Shown in pieces: positions 31,844 to 40,237 of a stretch of DNA of 64,000 nucleotides. Source of the DNA: JBBQLG01 sp964251665 (GTDB taxonomy: Bacteria; Bacteroidota; Bacteroidia; Cytophagales; Spirosomataceae); assembly GCA_964251665.1 (NCBI GenBank), contig CAXUKO010000008.1, positions 62,001 through 126,000 on the forward strand. Direction: 5' to 3'. Position 1 is the first letter of the stretch. Every line of letters starts with the position of its first letter. The position numbers and the translations under genes were made by a program. The notes below the pieces were generated by a model. The model was not told the origin of the DNA. It searched no databases and worked only from the letters and a program-made list of their open reading frames with translations.

Positions 31844-32683
31844 ATGAAGCGTTATCTTCTACTGTTACTTGCCGTTGGTTGCCTGCCAATCGTTCGGGCG
31901 CAGACGGTTTTGCCCGCCCCGGTTGGGCTGGAATTGTATAGTTTCCGGGATCAGTTTAAAACGGATGTGCCCGGTACAATGGCCAAAGTGAAAGCGCTGG
32001 GCTTCCGCGAAGTCGAAGTCGCGGGGTTATACGACCTGAATGCGGCTGACTTTCGTAAGCTGCTGGATAAGAACGGGCTCAAAGCTATTAGTGTGGGTGC
32101 TGGCTTTGAGGAACTCAATAATAACGTGCCAAAAATTGTGGCCGATGCCAAAGTGCTGGGCGTAAAATATGTAGTTTGTTTCTGGACTCCTCACGCGGGC
32201 GATACCTTCACCAAGCGCGATGCCGATGATGCTATTGACGTGTTTAACACGGCTGGTAAACTGCTGGCCGAAAACGGCCTTACATTCTGTTACCATCCAC
32301 ATGGCTACGAATTTCAACCGTATGAGAAAGGGACCTTTTTCGATTATCTGGTCGAGAACCTTGATCCGAAATACGCCAACTTCGAGATGGATGTGTTTTG
32401 GGTGAAGCATCCCGGTCAGGACCCGGTGGCCCTGTTGCAAAAGTATCCCAGACGCTTTTTGCTCGCGCATCTGAAAGACCGTCGGCCCGGCACGCCTGGC
32501 AACCAGACCGGTCATGCCGACGACGAGACCAACGTTATCCTCGGGCAGGGTGATGTGGGCATTGCCGCCTTTATGAAAGCGGCTCGCCGGTCGAGCATCA
32601 AACACCACTTTATTGAGGACGAATCCCCGCGTTCGATGGAGCAGATGGCCCCCAGTCTGGAGTTTCTGCGCGGAGTGAAGTAG
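31844..32683 (+). CDS. Exported sugar phosphate isomerase/epimerase-like TIM barrel
   Basis: 279 residues from the ATG at 31844, which begins the signal peptide MKRYLLLLLAVGCLPIVRAQ; the longer frame would bury it. The rest is an AP-endonuclease-2-type TIM barrel: GLELYSFRDQ, ALGFREVEVAGLYDL, LTFCYHPHGYEF (metal His), NFEMDVFWVKH (metal Asp/His), LLAHLKDR and HHFIEDES (metal Glu). Metal ligands appear complete. Periplasmic members of this family occur in Bacteroidota sugar-degradation clusters. The substrate is unknown. Confidence 0.9.
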   Translation: MKRYLLLLLAVGCLPIVRAQTVLPAPVGLELYSFRDQFKTDVPGTMAKVKALGFREVEVAGLYDLNAADFRKLLDKNGLKAISVGAGFEELNNNVPKIVADAKVLGVKYVVCFWTPHAGDTFTKRDADDAIDVFNTAGKLLAENGLTFCYHPHGYEFQPYEKGTFFDYLVENLDPKYANFEMDVFWVKHPGQDPVALLQKYPRRFLLAHLKDRRPGTPGNQTGHADDETNVILGQGDVGIAAFMKAARRSSIKHHFIEDESPRSMEQMAPSLEFLRGVK

Positions 32684-32694
32684 GTTGATTACCG

Positions 32695-33156
32695 CTATTT
32701 TGCTCCGACAAATACGTCGCGGTCCGTAATTTTAGGATTATCATAGTCGGGATAACTCAGATCGAAATTTAGCGTTTTGCCGTCGATAGTACCCGCCTGA
32801 ATACCATAAGCGCTCAGCAGGTATGTCGACCCACTCGACTTTACATTGAATGTACCGTAGGTATAGTCTACATTAGGCTGGGTTGTGTTGCTGGGAATGG
32901 CAACGTGTACATCTAGTTTTACCGAATCGGCAGCTACTCTCGATGCAGTCATCGTGCCCGAAATAGCGGTTACTCCATTAACAACGTAGGGCAGGGTAAA
33001 AGGACCAAAGTAAGGTACCGCAGCGGTGTCGAAGCGAATATAACTGAGTGTGTAAACCCCGGCGACATTACTGGCTGCATCGGGTTTGACATCGTCCTTT
33101 TTACCGCAGGCCGCAACAGCTAGGCCGATGATGGCAACAAATAGTAGTTTTCTCAT
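32695..33156 (-). CDS. Small lipoprotein, 153 aa
   Basis: Lipoprotein signal MRKLLFVAIIGLAVAACGKK with lipobox VAAC. The mature part is a probable beta-sandwich of lipocalin-like type (VAGVYTLSYIRFDTAAV ... LNFDLSYPD). It is similar in layout to the product at 33272-33718: Lys-Lys-Asp-Asp after the Cys, then a D-A-S linker and GVYTL or GDYQL. The two look like tandem paralogues. Function is unknown. Confidence 0.75.
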   Translation of the reverse strand: MRKLLFVAIIGLAVAACGKKDDVKPDAASNVAGVYTLSYIRFDTAAVPYFGPFTLPYVVNGVTAISGTMTASRVAADSVKLDVHVAIPSNTTQPNVDYTYGTFNVKSSGSTYLLSAYGIQAGTIDGKTLNFDLSYPDYDNPKITDRDVFVGAK

Positions 33157-33271
33157 AACGTATTAACCGTTATTGATTGTACCGGTCAATACTCGGTCTA
33201 TAACGGAAATGTTGCAGAATGATGAGGGATAGGCCTGATAAGCAGAAAATACCAGCGAATGAAACGACAGG

Positions 33272-33718
33272 TCAGCGTTTGGCTTCCACTAAATAGCGGT
33301 TAATCTCCATCGTTCCCGGAGTCGTGTCGGATACTTCAAAGATAAGTGAGGAGCCATCAGCCGTGCCGTTCTTCTTATTGTTCAGGTATAACTCGTAGCC
33401 GCTGCTCACCGCTTTTACCGTCATCTTGCTGAATGTAGTGGGGGTGCCCGCCGTTCCGTTTACCTGTGGTATTACACTAATGCTCACGGTGGATTCTGTT
33501 TTACGGATCACCTGTACAGTACCCGTACGGATGTTGCCGCCAGCTATCTGGGGTAGTATGATGTCGTAACCCGGTTGATCGTTGATAAAGGATGCTGTGC
33601 GTTTGAGTTGATAGTCGCCCGCAATCACCGTACTGGCATCGGGTGCAGGTCCGTCATCTTTTTTCAGGCAGGCCGTCAACGTTAGGGGAAGCCAACAGAT
33701 TAACAGTAATCTTTTCAT
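33272..33718 (-). CDS. Small lipoprotein, paralogue of the neighbour, 148 aa
   Basis: Starting at the ATG at 33718 gives MKRLLLICWLPLTLTACLKK with lipobox LTAC; the longer open frame adds 30 residues before the signal. After CLKKDDGPAPDAS it continues with GDYQLKRTASF and ends in SLIFEVSDTTPGTMEINRYL, matching the plan of the product at 32695-33156. Function is unknown. Confidence 0.75.
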   Translation of the reverse strand: MKRLLLICWLPLTLTACLKKDDGPAPDASTVIAGDYQLKRTASFINDQPGYDIILPQIAGGNIRTGTVQVIRKTESTVSISVIPQVNGTAGTPTTFSKMTVKAVSSGYELYLNNKKNGTADGSSLIFEVSDTTPGTMEINRYLVEAKR

Positions 33719-33827
33719 ACACGTATCAGGCTTTCCCACTGGAAAAAGGCAGGCGATTAGGGTAGAAAAATAAGAAAAATTAGTGGCGTTACCCAGCCGG
33801 ATACGCATATACTGGTCTGCTGCACAC

Positions 33828-35135
33828 TTACTTATCGTAGGTTACCCGAAACCGGCTGAAATCGGGTTTTTTGGGACGTTTGCGCCGGGCTTCGTAGTCG
33901 TAAATCACCCGGCCGAGGTTGCCCATAAACGGGTAGCCAACCGTTTCGTAATCGTACGTATTGTCGTTGAAGACACCGTCTTTGTTGCAGTAAATCACCG
34001 CCGAAAGCATGAACTCTACGCCTGTTTCAAAATCAGCGATGTAGGCATTATCGATCAGATAGCCATAGGCATCGCCTACTTTGTTGAAAATACGCAGGCT
34101 TCGCGGAAACATCTTTTTACTGTCGCCAGCCAGTAGAAACTTGCAGTAGCTGTCGTAGAAGGTCGAATCGTAATGGGGATAAGTAGTTTCGCGGGGTAAC
34201 TGCGACAGGTATTGGTACAGGAATCGGTAATCGTCGGGCGTGAGGTTGAACCGTTGCCGGGCCGGAACCGCATCAGGAAACAGTACGGCTTTCAGCATTG
34301 CCTGCTGATCTTCGAGCGCATAGTAATTCTTGGCTCTAAAGTCGAACGGCTGGTTAACCAGCGAATCGCCGTTTCGTCCGGTTGTCATGTAGCCAAGCCC
34401 CCGCCGAATGACCGAATCTGCCCGTGGCGTCTGGTCGCAGGTTTGCCCCGGCTGCGTATATATCACCTGATCGCCATCAACAAAGCGAACCGGGTTGGTA
34501 CGGCGGTTCTGTTCTGCCGTGAGGGGCACCGACAACCGGTGGACGATGCGGAGGTTTCGGTACCCTTTGGCGTATAATTTTTCGTTGATGGCGCACTGTC
34601 CCAGTAATTCGTAGAGCCGGTTAAAGGCGTCGTTATCACTTACAAGCAGGATCTTTTTGGCGTAGTGACCCACCGAGGGTAATCCATTCGCGGCCGTCGT
34701 GTCGCGTCGAACAACTGTCTGACCCGCGTACGCCGAATCTGTCAGCATAGCCGTTTCGCGGTTTACAAGCTTGCCAGCGGCTTTCAATTCATTGATTTTC
34801 TCCAGCGACAACAGCACGGCGGGCAGCTTTACGGTGCTGGCAGGGTAGAAATAGCGGTTTTTATCGACCCGGTAGTGGTATGTTTTAAACGTCGGTCGGT
34901 TCTGGGCATCGCGGTTAATCTGGGTGTATAAAATCTGTACGTCATACTGTGCCGGATTTTTCAGCACCGTGCCAAACAGTTCAGGGCTTTTGCGCAGCAG
35001 ATCGGCGAGTAGTTTATCTGTTTTCTGGGCGGTGCAATGGGCTGGTTTACAAACGAAGAGCACGAATATGATATAGAGGAACCAGAGACGTCGCCCGTTG
35101 TTGGTTGTAAACCTGTTATTGCTGGAGGTTCGCAT
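33828..35135 (-). CDS. Exported serine hydrolase (beta-lactamase class A-like fold)
   Basis: 435 residues. A hydrophobic signal segment (about 16-36) is followed by the SxxK motif S100-T-V-K103 in YPASTVKLPAVLL and the SDN motif S166-D-N168 in LLVSDNDAFNRL, both as in class A beta-lactamases and related DD-peptidases. A later KxG-type motif is less clear. The gene is the third of an operon with a PLP enzyme and a dipeptide epimerase, overlapping the former by 20 bases. The context suggests murein peptide metabolism rather than antibiotic resistance. Confidence 0.82.
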   Translation of the reverse strand: MRTSSNNRFTTNNGRRLWFLYIIFVLFVCKPAHCTAQKTDKLLADLLRKSPELFGTVLKNPAQYDVQILYTQINRDAQNRPTFKTYHYRVDKNRYFYPASTVKLPAVLLSLEKINELKAAGKLVNRETAMLTDSAYAGQTVVRRDTTAANGLPSVGHYAKKILLVSDNDAFNRLYELLGQCAINEKLYAKGYRNLRIVHRLSVPLTAEQNRRTNPVRFVDGDQVIYTQPGQTCDQTPRADSVIRRGLGYMTTGRNGDSLVNQPFDFRAKNYYALEDQQAMLKAVLFPDAVPARQRFNLTPDDYRFLYQYLSQLPRETTYPHYDSTFYDSYCKFLLAGDSKKMFPRSLRIFNKVGDAYGYLIDNAYIADFETGVEFMLSAVIYCNKDGVFNDNTYDYETVGYPFMGNLGRVIYDYEARRKRPKKPDFSRFRVTYDK

Positions 35136-36183
35136 GGATAGAAGTCGCTAAGCGGTGAATGTCGGCTGGCTCGTGAAACGCACTAATAACTACGCGGGTA
35201 TTGGCTTTGTCGGCTGCGGTAGGATAAGCAAAGGAGTACACAAAAATACCGGCTTCGAGCAAACGAGGGTACAGTTCGTCATGGTCTGTATAAAATACCG
35301 GGTAGCCCGCTGCCTGCCGGAATACACCGGGTATGAGACTGGAAAACAGTTCGCTGGCAAAGGCTACGTTCTCGCTCAGCCGCGTCCGGGCTTGTTTATA
35401 TAGGGCGTCGGCTCGTAGAAAGGCATCCAGGAAAATGGGTGACATGGGCGAACAACCGCCAAAAAATGCCGTTTGCCGGATAGCTGCAATCGTATTGGTA
35501 TCACTGAAAATAACGCCACCCGGTAAGCCCATTGCTTTCGCCAGCGACGCCGTTACAAGCAGCCGAATGTGCTCATGTTTAGGAATTTGTCCCCACGCAC
35601 CCTGCCCGTTAAGGCCCGTAATGCCTAAACCATGCGAATCATCGACCACCAGCGTAATCGGCCGATTCGTCGGCAAGGTATTAACCCAGTCAAACCCGTA
35701 CACCTCCGACCGAACAGCATCCAGTGAATTAACGGCAATGGCTACGGGTCCGGGCGGAAGTACCTGTATCTGCCGGGGTAACTGCGTAATCCAGTCCATA
35801 AAAGAGCCGGTGGGTAGCGTCAGCGTTGCCGTATGCCAGAGGGCGGGATGCGCACCGGGACCGTAGAAGATCGGCACGTTCTGACCCGCCACCCATTGCA
35901 TAACCGCCTGCCCCGCCAACATTCCCGACGATACCGTCAGTGCCTGTTCGGACCCGGCAAACAGGGCTAATTTCGCTTCGGCTTTATCATACACCCCAAG
36001 CCGCAGATTACCGTTGCGCGATGAACCGAATACGGTGCCGTAACGCCCTAACGCATCCGCAACCAACGCCTGAAAGCCGGGGTTCTGGGCCATGCCGAGG
36101 TAGGCCGTTCCAGAAAAAAACAAATGCTCTCGCCCGTCGAACAGAATAGTGCGGTTAGGAAGATGGTCGATGGTGACGGTCAT
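35116..36183 (-). CDS. PLP-dependent aminotransferase-fold enzyme (AONS-like)
   Basis: 355 residues, alpha-oxoamine-synthase-like fold type I. D181 in VVDDSHGLGITG contacts the PLP ring, and K216 in TASLAKAMGLPGGV is the Schiff-base lysine. The N-terminus (FSGTAYLGMAQNPGFQ, GSSRNGNLRLGVYDKAEA) matches the KBL/BioF pattern but is shorter than true BioF. Placement between the epimerase and serine hydrolase, with ATGA overlap to the epimerase (36180-36183), suggests a dedicated amino-acid or peptide pathway rather than biotin synthesis. Confidence 0.85.
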   Translation of the reverse strand: MTVTIDHLPNRTILFDGREHLFFSGTAYLGMAQNPGFQALVADALGRYGTVFGSSRNGNLRLGVYDKAEAKLALFAGSEQALTVSSGMLAGQAVMQWVAGQNVPIFYGPGAHPALWHTATLTLPTGSFMDWITQLPRQIQVLPPGPVAIAVNSLDAVRSEVYGFDWVNTLPTNRPITLVVDDSHGLGITGLNGQGAWGQIPKHEHIRLLVTASLAKAMGLPGGVIFSDTNTIAAIRQTAFFGGCSPMSPIFLDAFLRADALYKQARTRLSENVAFASELFSSLIPGVFRQAAGYPVFYTDHDELYPRLLEAGIFVYSFAYPTAADKANTRVVISAFHEPADIHRLATSIHANLQQ

Positions 36184-37199
36184 TCAGCGGTCAGTTTGGC
36201 ACCCGTGCCGGTTCGGTTGGCATAAATCACCCGCCCATAGTCGAAGGTGACCCCGGTGGCGGGATCATTGGCGATGAGTAGCGAGCCATCCATGTCCACG
36301 AAATTGAGCAGGGGCAGCAGGTGCGCAATGGCCGAAATACCAACGCTGGATTCGGTCATACAGCCCACCATCGTTTGCAGGCCCAGCGATTTTGCTTCCG
36401 TCAGCATCCGGCGGGCCGGTGTCAGCCCCCCGCACTTGGTCAGTTTAACGTTGATGCCGTGAAAATAACCGGCACAGCGAGCTACGTCGGTTTCGGTGAT
36501 GCAGCTTTCGTCGGCGATGACCGGTAAAACGCTGGCTTCGTATACCCGTTTCATGCCAACCCAGTCGTCAGCAGGGAGGGGCTGTTCAATAAATTCGACG
36601 CCAAGCTGTTGCAGTTCCGGGGCGTAGGCAATGGTCTGATCGGCAGTCCAGGCACAATTGGCATCAACCCGAAATGTAGCATCTGTCCGTTGCCGGAGGG
36701 TACGGACTAGGGCCATATCGTCTGCCGTACCGAGTTTGATCTTGTAGATTGGCCAGGGCATTTCAACCACCTTTTCGACCATCTTCTCTGCCGTATCCAG
36801 GCCAATAGTATAGTTCGTGAGCGGATTATGGTCGGTGTTGAGTTCCCAGTGTGCATACAACGGCTGACCGGCGCGTTGAGCGGCCAAGTCGTGAGCTGCC
36901 TGATCCAGCGCACACTGCGCAAACGGGTGATTGTTTAGTTGAAGCTGGGCTTGTTGCCAGAGCGATTCGGGCGTTTGTCCGTCGCTGGTTTCAATCAACG
37001 GCCGTACCGATTCCAGAGCCTGAACCAGCCCGTCGATCGTCACGCCATAATAAGGAGTGGCGGTGGCTTCGCCCAGACCCGACCGGCCCGATTCGTCGCG
37101 GAGTTCGACAATAAGCGTTGGCTGCACATCGCGTGAGTCGTGCGCAATGGTAAAGGTGTGGCGTAACCGCAGGTCGAAACGGTGGAGTATCAGTTGCAT
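36180..37199 (-). CDS. Dipeptide epimerase (enolase superfamily)
   Basis: 339 residues, mandelate racemase/muconate-lactonizing fold. Catalytic lysine region YKIKLGTADD (K153, K155), metal ligands D179 (RVDANCAW), E205 (EQPLP) and D230 (ADESC), and a second lysine in INVKLTKCGG. This set fits L-Ala-D/L-Glu epimerases, which process murein-derived dipeptides in the cytoplasm. First gene of the operon with the PLP enzyme and the serine hydrolase. Specificity within dipeptide epimerases cannot be read from sequence alone. Confidence 0.9.
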   Translation of the reverse strand: MQLILHRFDLRLRHTFTIAHDSRDVQPTLIVELRDESGRSGLGEATATPYYGVTIDGLVQALESVRPLIETSDGQTPESLWQQAQLQLNNHPFAQCALDQAAHDLAAQRAGQPLYAHWELNTDHNPLTNYTIGLDTAEKMVEKVVEMPWPIYKIKLGTADDMALVRTLRQRTDATFRVDANCAWTADQTIAYAPELQQLGVEFIEQPLPADDWVGMKRVYEASVLPVIADESCITETDVARCAGYFHGINVKLTKCGGLTPARRMLTEAKSLGLQTMVGCMTESSVGISAIAHLLPLLNFVDMDGSLLIANDPATGVTFDYGRVIYANRTGTGAKLTAE

Positions 37200-37231
37200 G
37201 AACGAGTACGTGAAAAGCGATCCGGCTTATC

Positions 37232-38095
37232 TTATTTGGTGGCAAAACTAAGCACGTAGCCCTTGCCGCCATCGCCTTCACTGGCAATAAACAGCGTACC
37301 GTCGGGCGCGAAACAAATGCCCTCCGGCTGGCGAAACAGCTTCTCATCCAGCGCGACAGATGACAAAAGCTTACCGTTGCGGGTCATCACAATCAGCCGG
37401 TGTCCCGACGAGGCCAGTACATAATACTCACCCGTTTTCGGATGTACGGCCAGTCCCGATGGTTTTACTTCTTCGTCGCCAGCCCCAACGAAAGCCGCCA
37501 AATCGGCCTGTTTGATGAGTGGCCCCTGATATAGCGCATTGCCCTTCAGGCCGTAGTAGTAAATCTGCTTATCGGTCCCGCGCCGATCCGAGTTTTTGGT
37601 GGCCAGCAGCAGTGCATCCAGTTTGGGGTCGTAACCAAGTCCTTCTACATCATTTTTGCCGGGAAGATCAATTTTGATATGGTGCACCTCCAGGCCACCA
37701 CCACCCAAAACTTTGACACCATCAGTAGGGGTAAAGTGATAAATTTCACCATCGCTGCGGAGCGCATATAATTCTTTACCAACGTATTCAATGCCTTCAT
37801 AATCCCCCTTCTTGCCGAAAATATGCTCATCGACAACGCGCTTTTCTGCCAAATCGTAGATAAAAACAACCGCCAGTTCGTCCTGAATGCAGGCCAGTCG
37901 ACCGGGTTTGTAATAACTCAGCCCCGAAATCTCTTTCAGGTCGGCGGGCATTTTATAGCGTTCCGTGGGTTGGGTCAGATCGTAGGGAATGGGTGCCGAA
38001 GTGAGGGATGCGGTCGTTTCGCTATCCGACTTTTTAGTGGGTTGGCAGGCGGGTAGGATTATAACGAAGAGTAATAGGACTGACAGATAGCGCAT
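37232..38095 (-). CDS. SdiA-regulated-type beta-propeller lipoprotein
   Basis: 287 residues from the ATG at 38095, with lipobox LPAC (MRYLSVLLLFVIILPACQ). The body repeats propeller-like strands: LKEISGLSYYKPGRLACIQD, GKKGDYEGIEYVGKELYALR, GLAVHPKTGEYYVLASSGHR and QPEGICFAPDGTLFIASEGD. These match the SdiA-regulated (YjiK-like) family. The acidic EG(I/L) turns suggest calcium sites. The role is unknown; it lies 32 bases before the epimerase operon on the same strand and may be co-transcribed. Confidence 0.85.
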   Translation of the reverse strand: MRYLSVLLLFVIILPACQPTKKSDSETTASLTSAPIPYDLTQPTERYKMPADLKEISGLSYYKPGRLACIQDELAVVFIYDLAEKRVVDEHIFGKKGDYEGIEYVGKELYALRSDGEIYHFTPTDGVKVLGGGGLEVHHIKIDLPGKNDVEGLGYDPKLDALLLATKNSDRRGTDKQIYYYGLKGNALYQGPLIKQADLAAFVGAGDEEVKPSGLAVHPKTGEYYVLASSGHRLIVMTRNGKLLSSVALDEKLFRQPEGICFAPDGTLFIASEGDGGKGYVLSFATK

Positions 38096-38212
38096 GGTAA
38101 ACGAAAAATGATTTATGGGGTAAGTATAAAGAAAACATCGGTCAGGATAACGCCACTCACACAACGAAATGGCCGCTATTCGTTATTTTCGCCCAACGAA
38201 ATAACACGTTGC

Positions 38213-39565
38213 ATGAACAAACTAATCTACTTCAGTGCTTTTGCCTTATTTTCTTCGGTCTCCTTCGCCCAGACCATCGTACAACGCGACCCACAAATTG
38301 CCGATCTGGTCAGTCAGGTGTCGGCGGATAGTTTGCGGGCGCACGTAAACGGCCTGGTCAGTTTCGGTACACGCAGCACCCTGAGTGTGTCTACCAACAC
38401 GAAACGTGGCATTGGTGCTTCCCGCCAGTGGGTATTAAGTAAATTCAACCAGTACGCCAAACAGTCGGGTGGGCGTATGACCGCTGTGATTGACACCTGG
38501 ACGCTGCCCGCAGACGGTAAGCGCATAGACAAGCCCACAGAAATTGGTAATGTACTGGCCACGTTGAAAGGGACCGACCCCGCCGACGACCGGATTTTTA
38601 TTGTGCAGGGCCATATCGACAGCCGCGTGACCAACGTGATGAACCGCGAATCGGACGCGCCCGGTGCCAATGATGATGGTTCCGGCACGGCGGCTGTGAT
38701 CGAACTGGCGCGGGTGATGAGCAAAAGCCAGTTTCCGGCCACGATCATTTTCGCCGTTGTCAGTGGTGAAGAACAGGGCTTGCTGGGTGCCGAGCATCTG
38801 GCCGAAAAAGCCGTAACTGAGAAGTGGAATATGGAGGCTCTGCTCAACAACGACATTATGGGCAGTAATCACAGTAACGAAACCAACATCCGCGACAATA
38901 CGCGCGTTCGGGTGTTCAGCGAAGGCTTACCGGCGTATCAACTCACTGATAAAGCCGCTAACATCCGGCAGTTTGGCTCGGAAAACGACGGGAAAGCCCG
39001 GACAATCGCCCGGTATCTCAAAGAAGTAGGCGAGCGGTATGTCGACGATCTGGAGGTGGTGCTTATCTACCGCAACGACCGGTATCTGCGTGGGGGTGAC
39101 CACACGCCGTTTGTGCAACGGGGTTTCGGGGCGGTACGCATTACGGAGATGAACGAGAACTACGACCATCAGCATCAGGATTTGCGGACGCAGGACGGTA
39201 CCGAGTTCGGCGATTATGTCAAGTTTATGGACTTCGATTACCTCCGCAAAAACACGGCTATCAACGCGGCTACGCTGGCTAACTTAGCCAAAGCACCCGC
39301 CGTTCCGCAGCAGGTTACCATCGAAGTGCGTAACCTGACCAACTCGACGGCGTTGTACTGGCAGGCGCCCAAGGCTGGCAAAATCAAAGGCTATTACGTG
39401 CTGATGCGCGAAACGTCGTGGCCAGTCTGGCAGAAGAAATTCTTCACCACCAAGCTCGGTATGACGCTGCCGTACTCCAAAGATAATTACTATTTCGGCG
39501 TTCAGGCCGTCAGCGAGGATGGCAACGAAAGTTTGCCAGTGTTACCCCTGCCGAATCTGCGGTAA
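38213..39565 (+). CDS. Secreted M28 aminopeptidase with C-terminal Fn3-like domain
   Basis: 450 residues from the ATG at 38213, which begins MNKLIYFSAFALFSSVSFAQ; the frame upstream is unsupported. The M28 zinc residues are H134 (VQGHIDSR), D154 (GANDDGSG), E186/E187 (VSGEEQGLLG), a further D near NNDIMGSN and a His in the late DHQHQDLRTQDG region. From about residue 365 an Fn3-like domain follows (QVTIEVRNLTNSTALYWQAP). The product is a periplasmic or secreted peptidase feeding amino acids to the cell. Confidence 0.92.
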   Translation: MNKLIYFSAFALFSSVSFAQTIVQRDPQIADLVSQVSADSLRAHVNGLVSFGTRSTLSVSTNTKRGIGASRQWVLSKFNQYAKQSGGRMTAVIDTWTLPADGKRIDKPTEIGNVLATLKGTDPADDRIFIVQGHIDSRVTNVMNRESDAPGANDDGSGTAAVIELARVMSKSQFPATIIFAVVSGEEQGLLGAEHLAEKAVTEKWNMEALLNNDIMGSNHSNETNIRDNTRVRVFSEGLPAYQLTDKAANIRQFGSENDGKARTIARYLKEVGERYVDDLEVVLIYRNDRYLRGGDHTPFVQRGFGAVRITEMNENYDHQHQDLRTQDGTEFGDYVKFMDFDYLRKNTAINAATLANLAKAPAVPQQVTIEVRNLTNSTALYWQAPKAGKIKGYYVLMRETSWPVWQKKFFTTKLGMTLPYSKDNYYFGVQAVSEDGNESLPVLPLPNLR

Positions 39566-39622
39566 ATGTGTTACGGCTATAGATAGAGTGGAAGGTGCCC
39601 AGTGTAAAACCATACATGAATT

Positions 39623-39808
39623 ATGACTTTTACTGTAGAATTGAAGAAAGATTACGCGCTCCGCATTTTAGAAGATTTACAAGAACTGGACGCTATTCGG
39701 TTTCGACCCAGTCCTCAGCATGAGGTGGGGAAACCCCGCACCTTTCAGGCTATAAGTATTTCGACGAAGGGGTTCTCATTTGATCGGGATGAAGCCAATG
39801 AGCGATAG
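39623..39808 (+). CDS. Small antitoxin of a PIN toxin pair, 61 aa
   Basis: A short acidic/basic protein (VELKKDYALRILEDLQELDA) immediately before and overlapping the PIN gene by 11 bases. No defined DNA-binding fold is visible; the assignment rests on size, order and coupling. Confidence 0.7.
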   Translation: MTFTVELKKDYALRILEDLQELDAIRFRPSPQHEVGKPRTFQAISISTKGFSFDRDEANER

Positions 39809-40205
39809 GGTTTTTATTGATACGAACGTACTGATCTATGCGTATTCAAACGATGATCCAATAAAAAAAGCTAAAGCATTAGCTGTTTGCGCCGTTGAGG
39901 ACAGTTGGTTATCGACACAGGTACTGTCTGAATTTACCAATATTTTAAGGAGAAAGTTGCTGATAAGCTGGCCTGATATTTTGCTGGCAATAGGCGAATT
40001 AATCAACAACTTCCCTGTTCACGCAAATGATTCTCAGACGATTAAGCAGGCTATTCAACTGGCTGCCCAATACCAGTTTAGTTGGTATGATTCGCTTATC
40101 GTGTCGGCTGCGTTGGAGTGCGGAGCAACTACACTTTATTCAGAAGATTTGAATAACGGCCAACTTATCGACCGTAAATTAACCATTGTCAATCCCTTTG
40201 CCTGA
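39798..40205 (+). CDS. PIN-domain toxin (VapC-like)
   Basis: 135 residues from the ATG at 39798 (MSDRVFIDTNVLIYAY). The PIN acidic residues are D8 (IDTN), E in TQVLSEF, D in WYDSLIVSAAL and D in YSEDLNNGQ. VapC toxins are Mg-dependent RNases that cut tRNA or rRNA. The start is taken at the ATG overlapping the antitoxin's end; two upstream in-frame starts add up to six residues. It is an isolated chromosomal toxin-antitoxin module between peptidase genes. Confidence 0.88.
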   Translation: MSDRVFIDTNVLIYAYSNDDPIKKAKALAVCAVEDSWLSTQVLSEFTNILRRKLLISWPDILLAIGELINNFPVHANDSQTIKQAIQLAAQYQFSWYDSLIVSAALECGATTLYSEDLNNGQLIDRKLTIVNPFA

Positions 40206-40237
40206 AAAATGGATTAGGCTTAACCAAACCAACGCCC

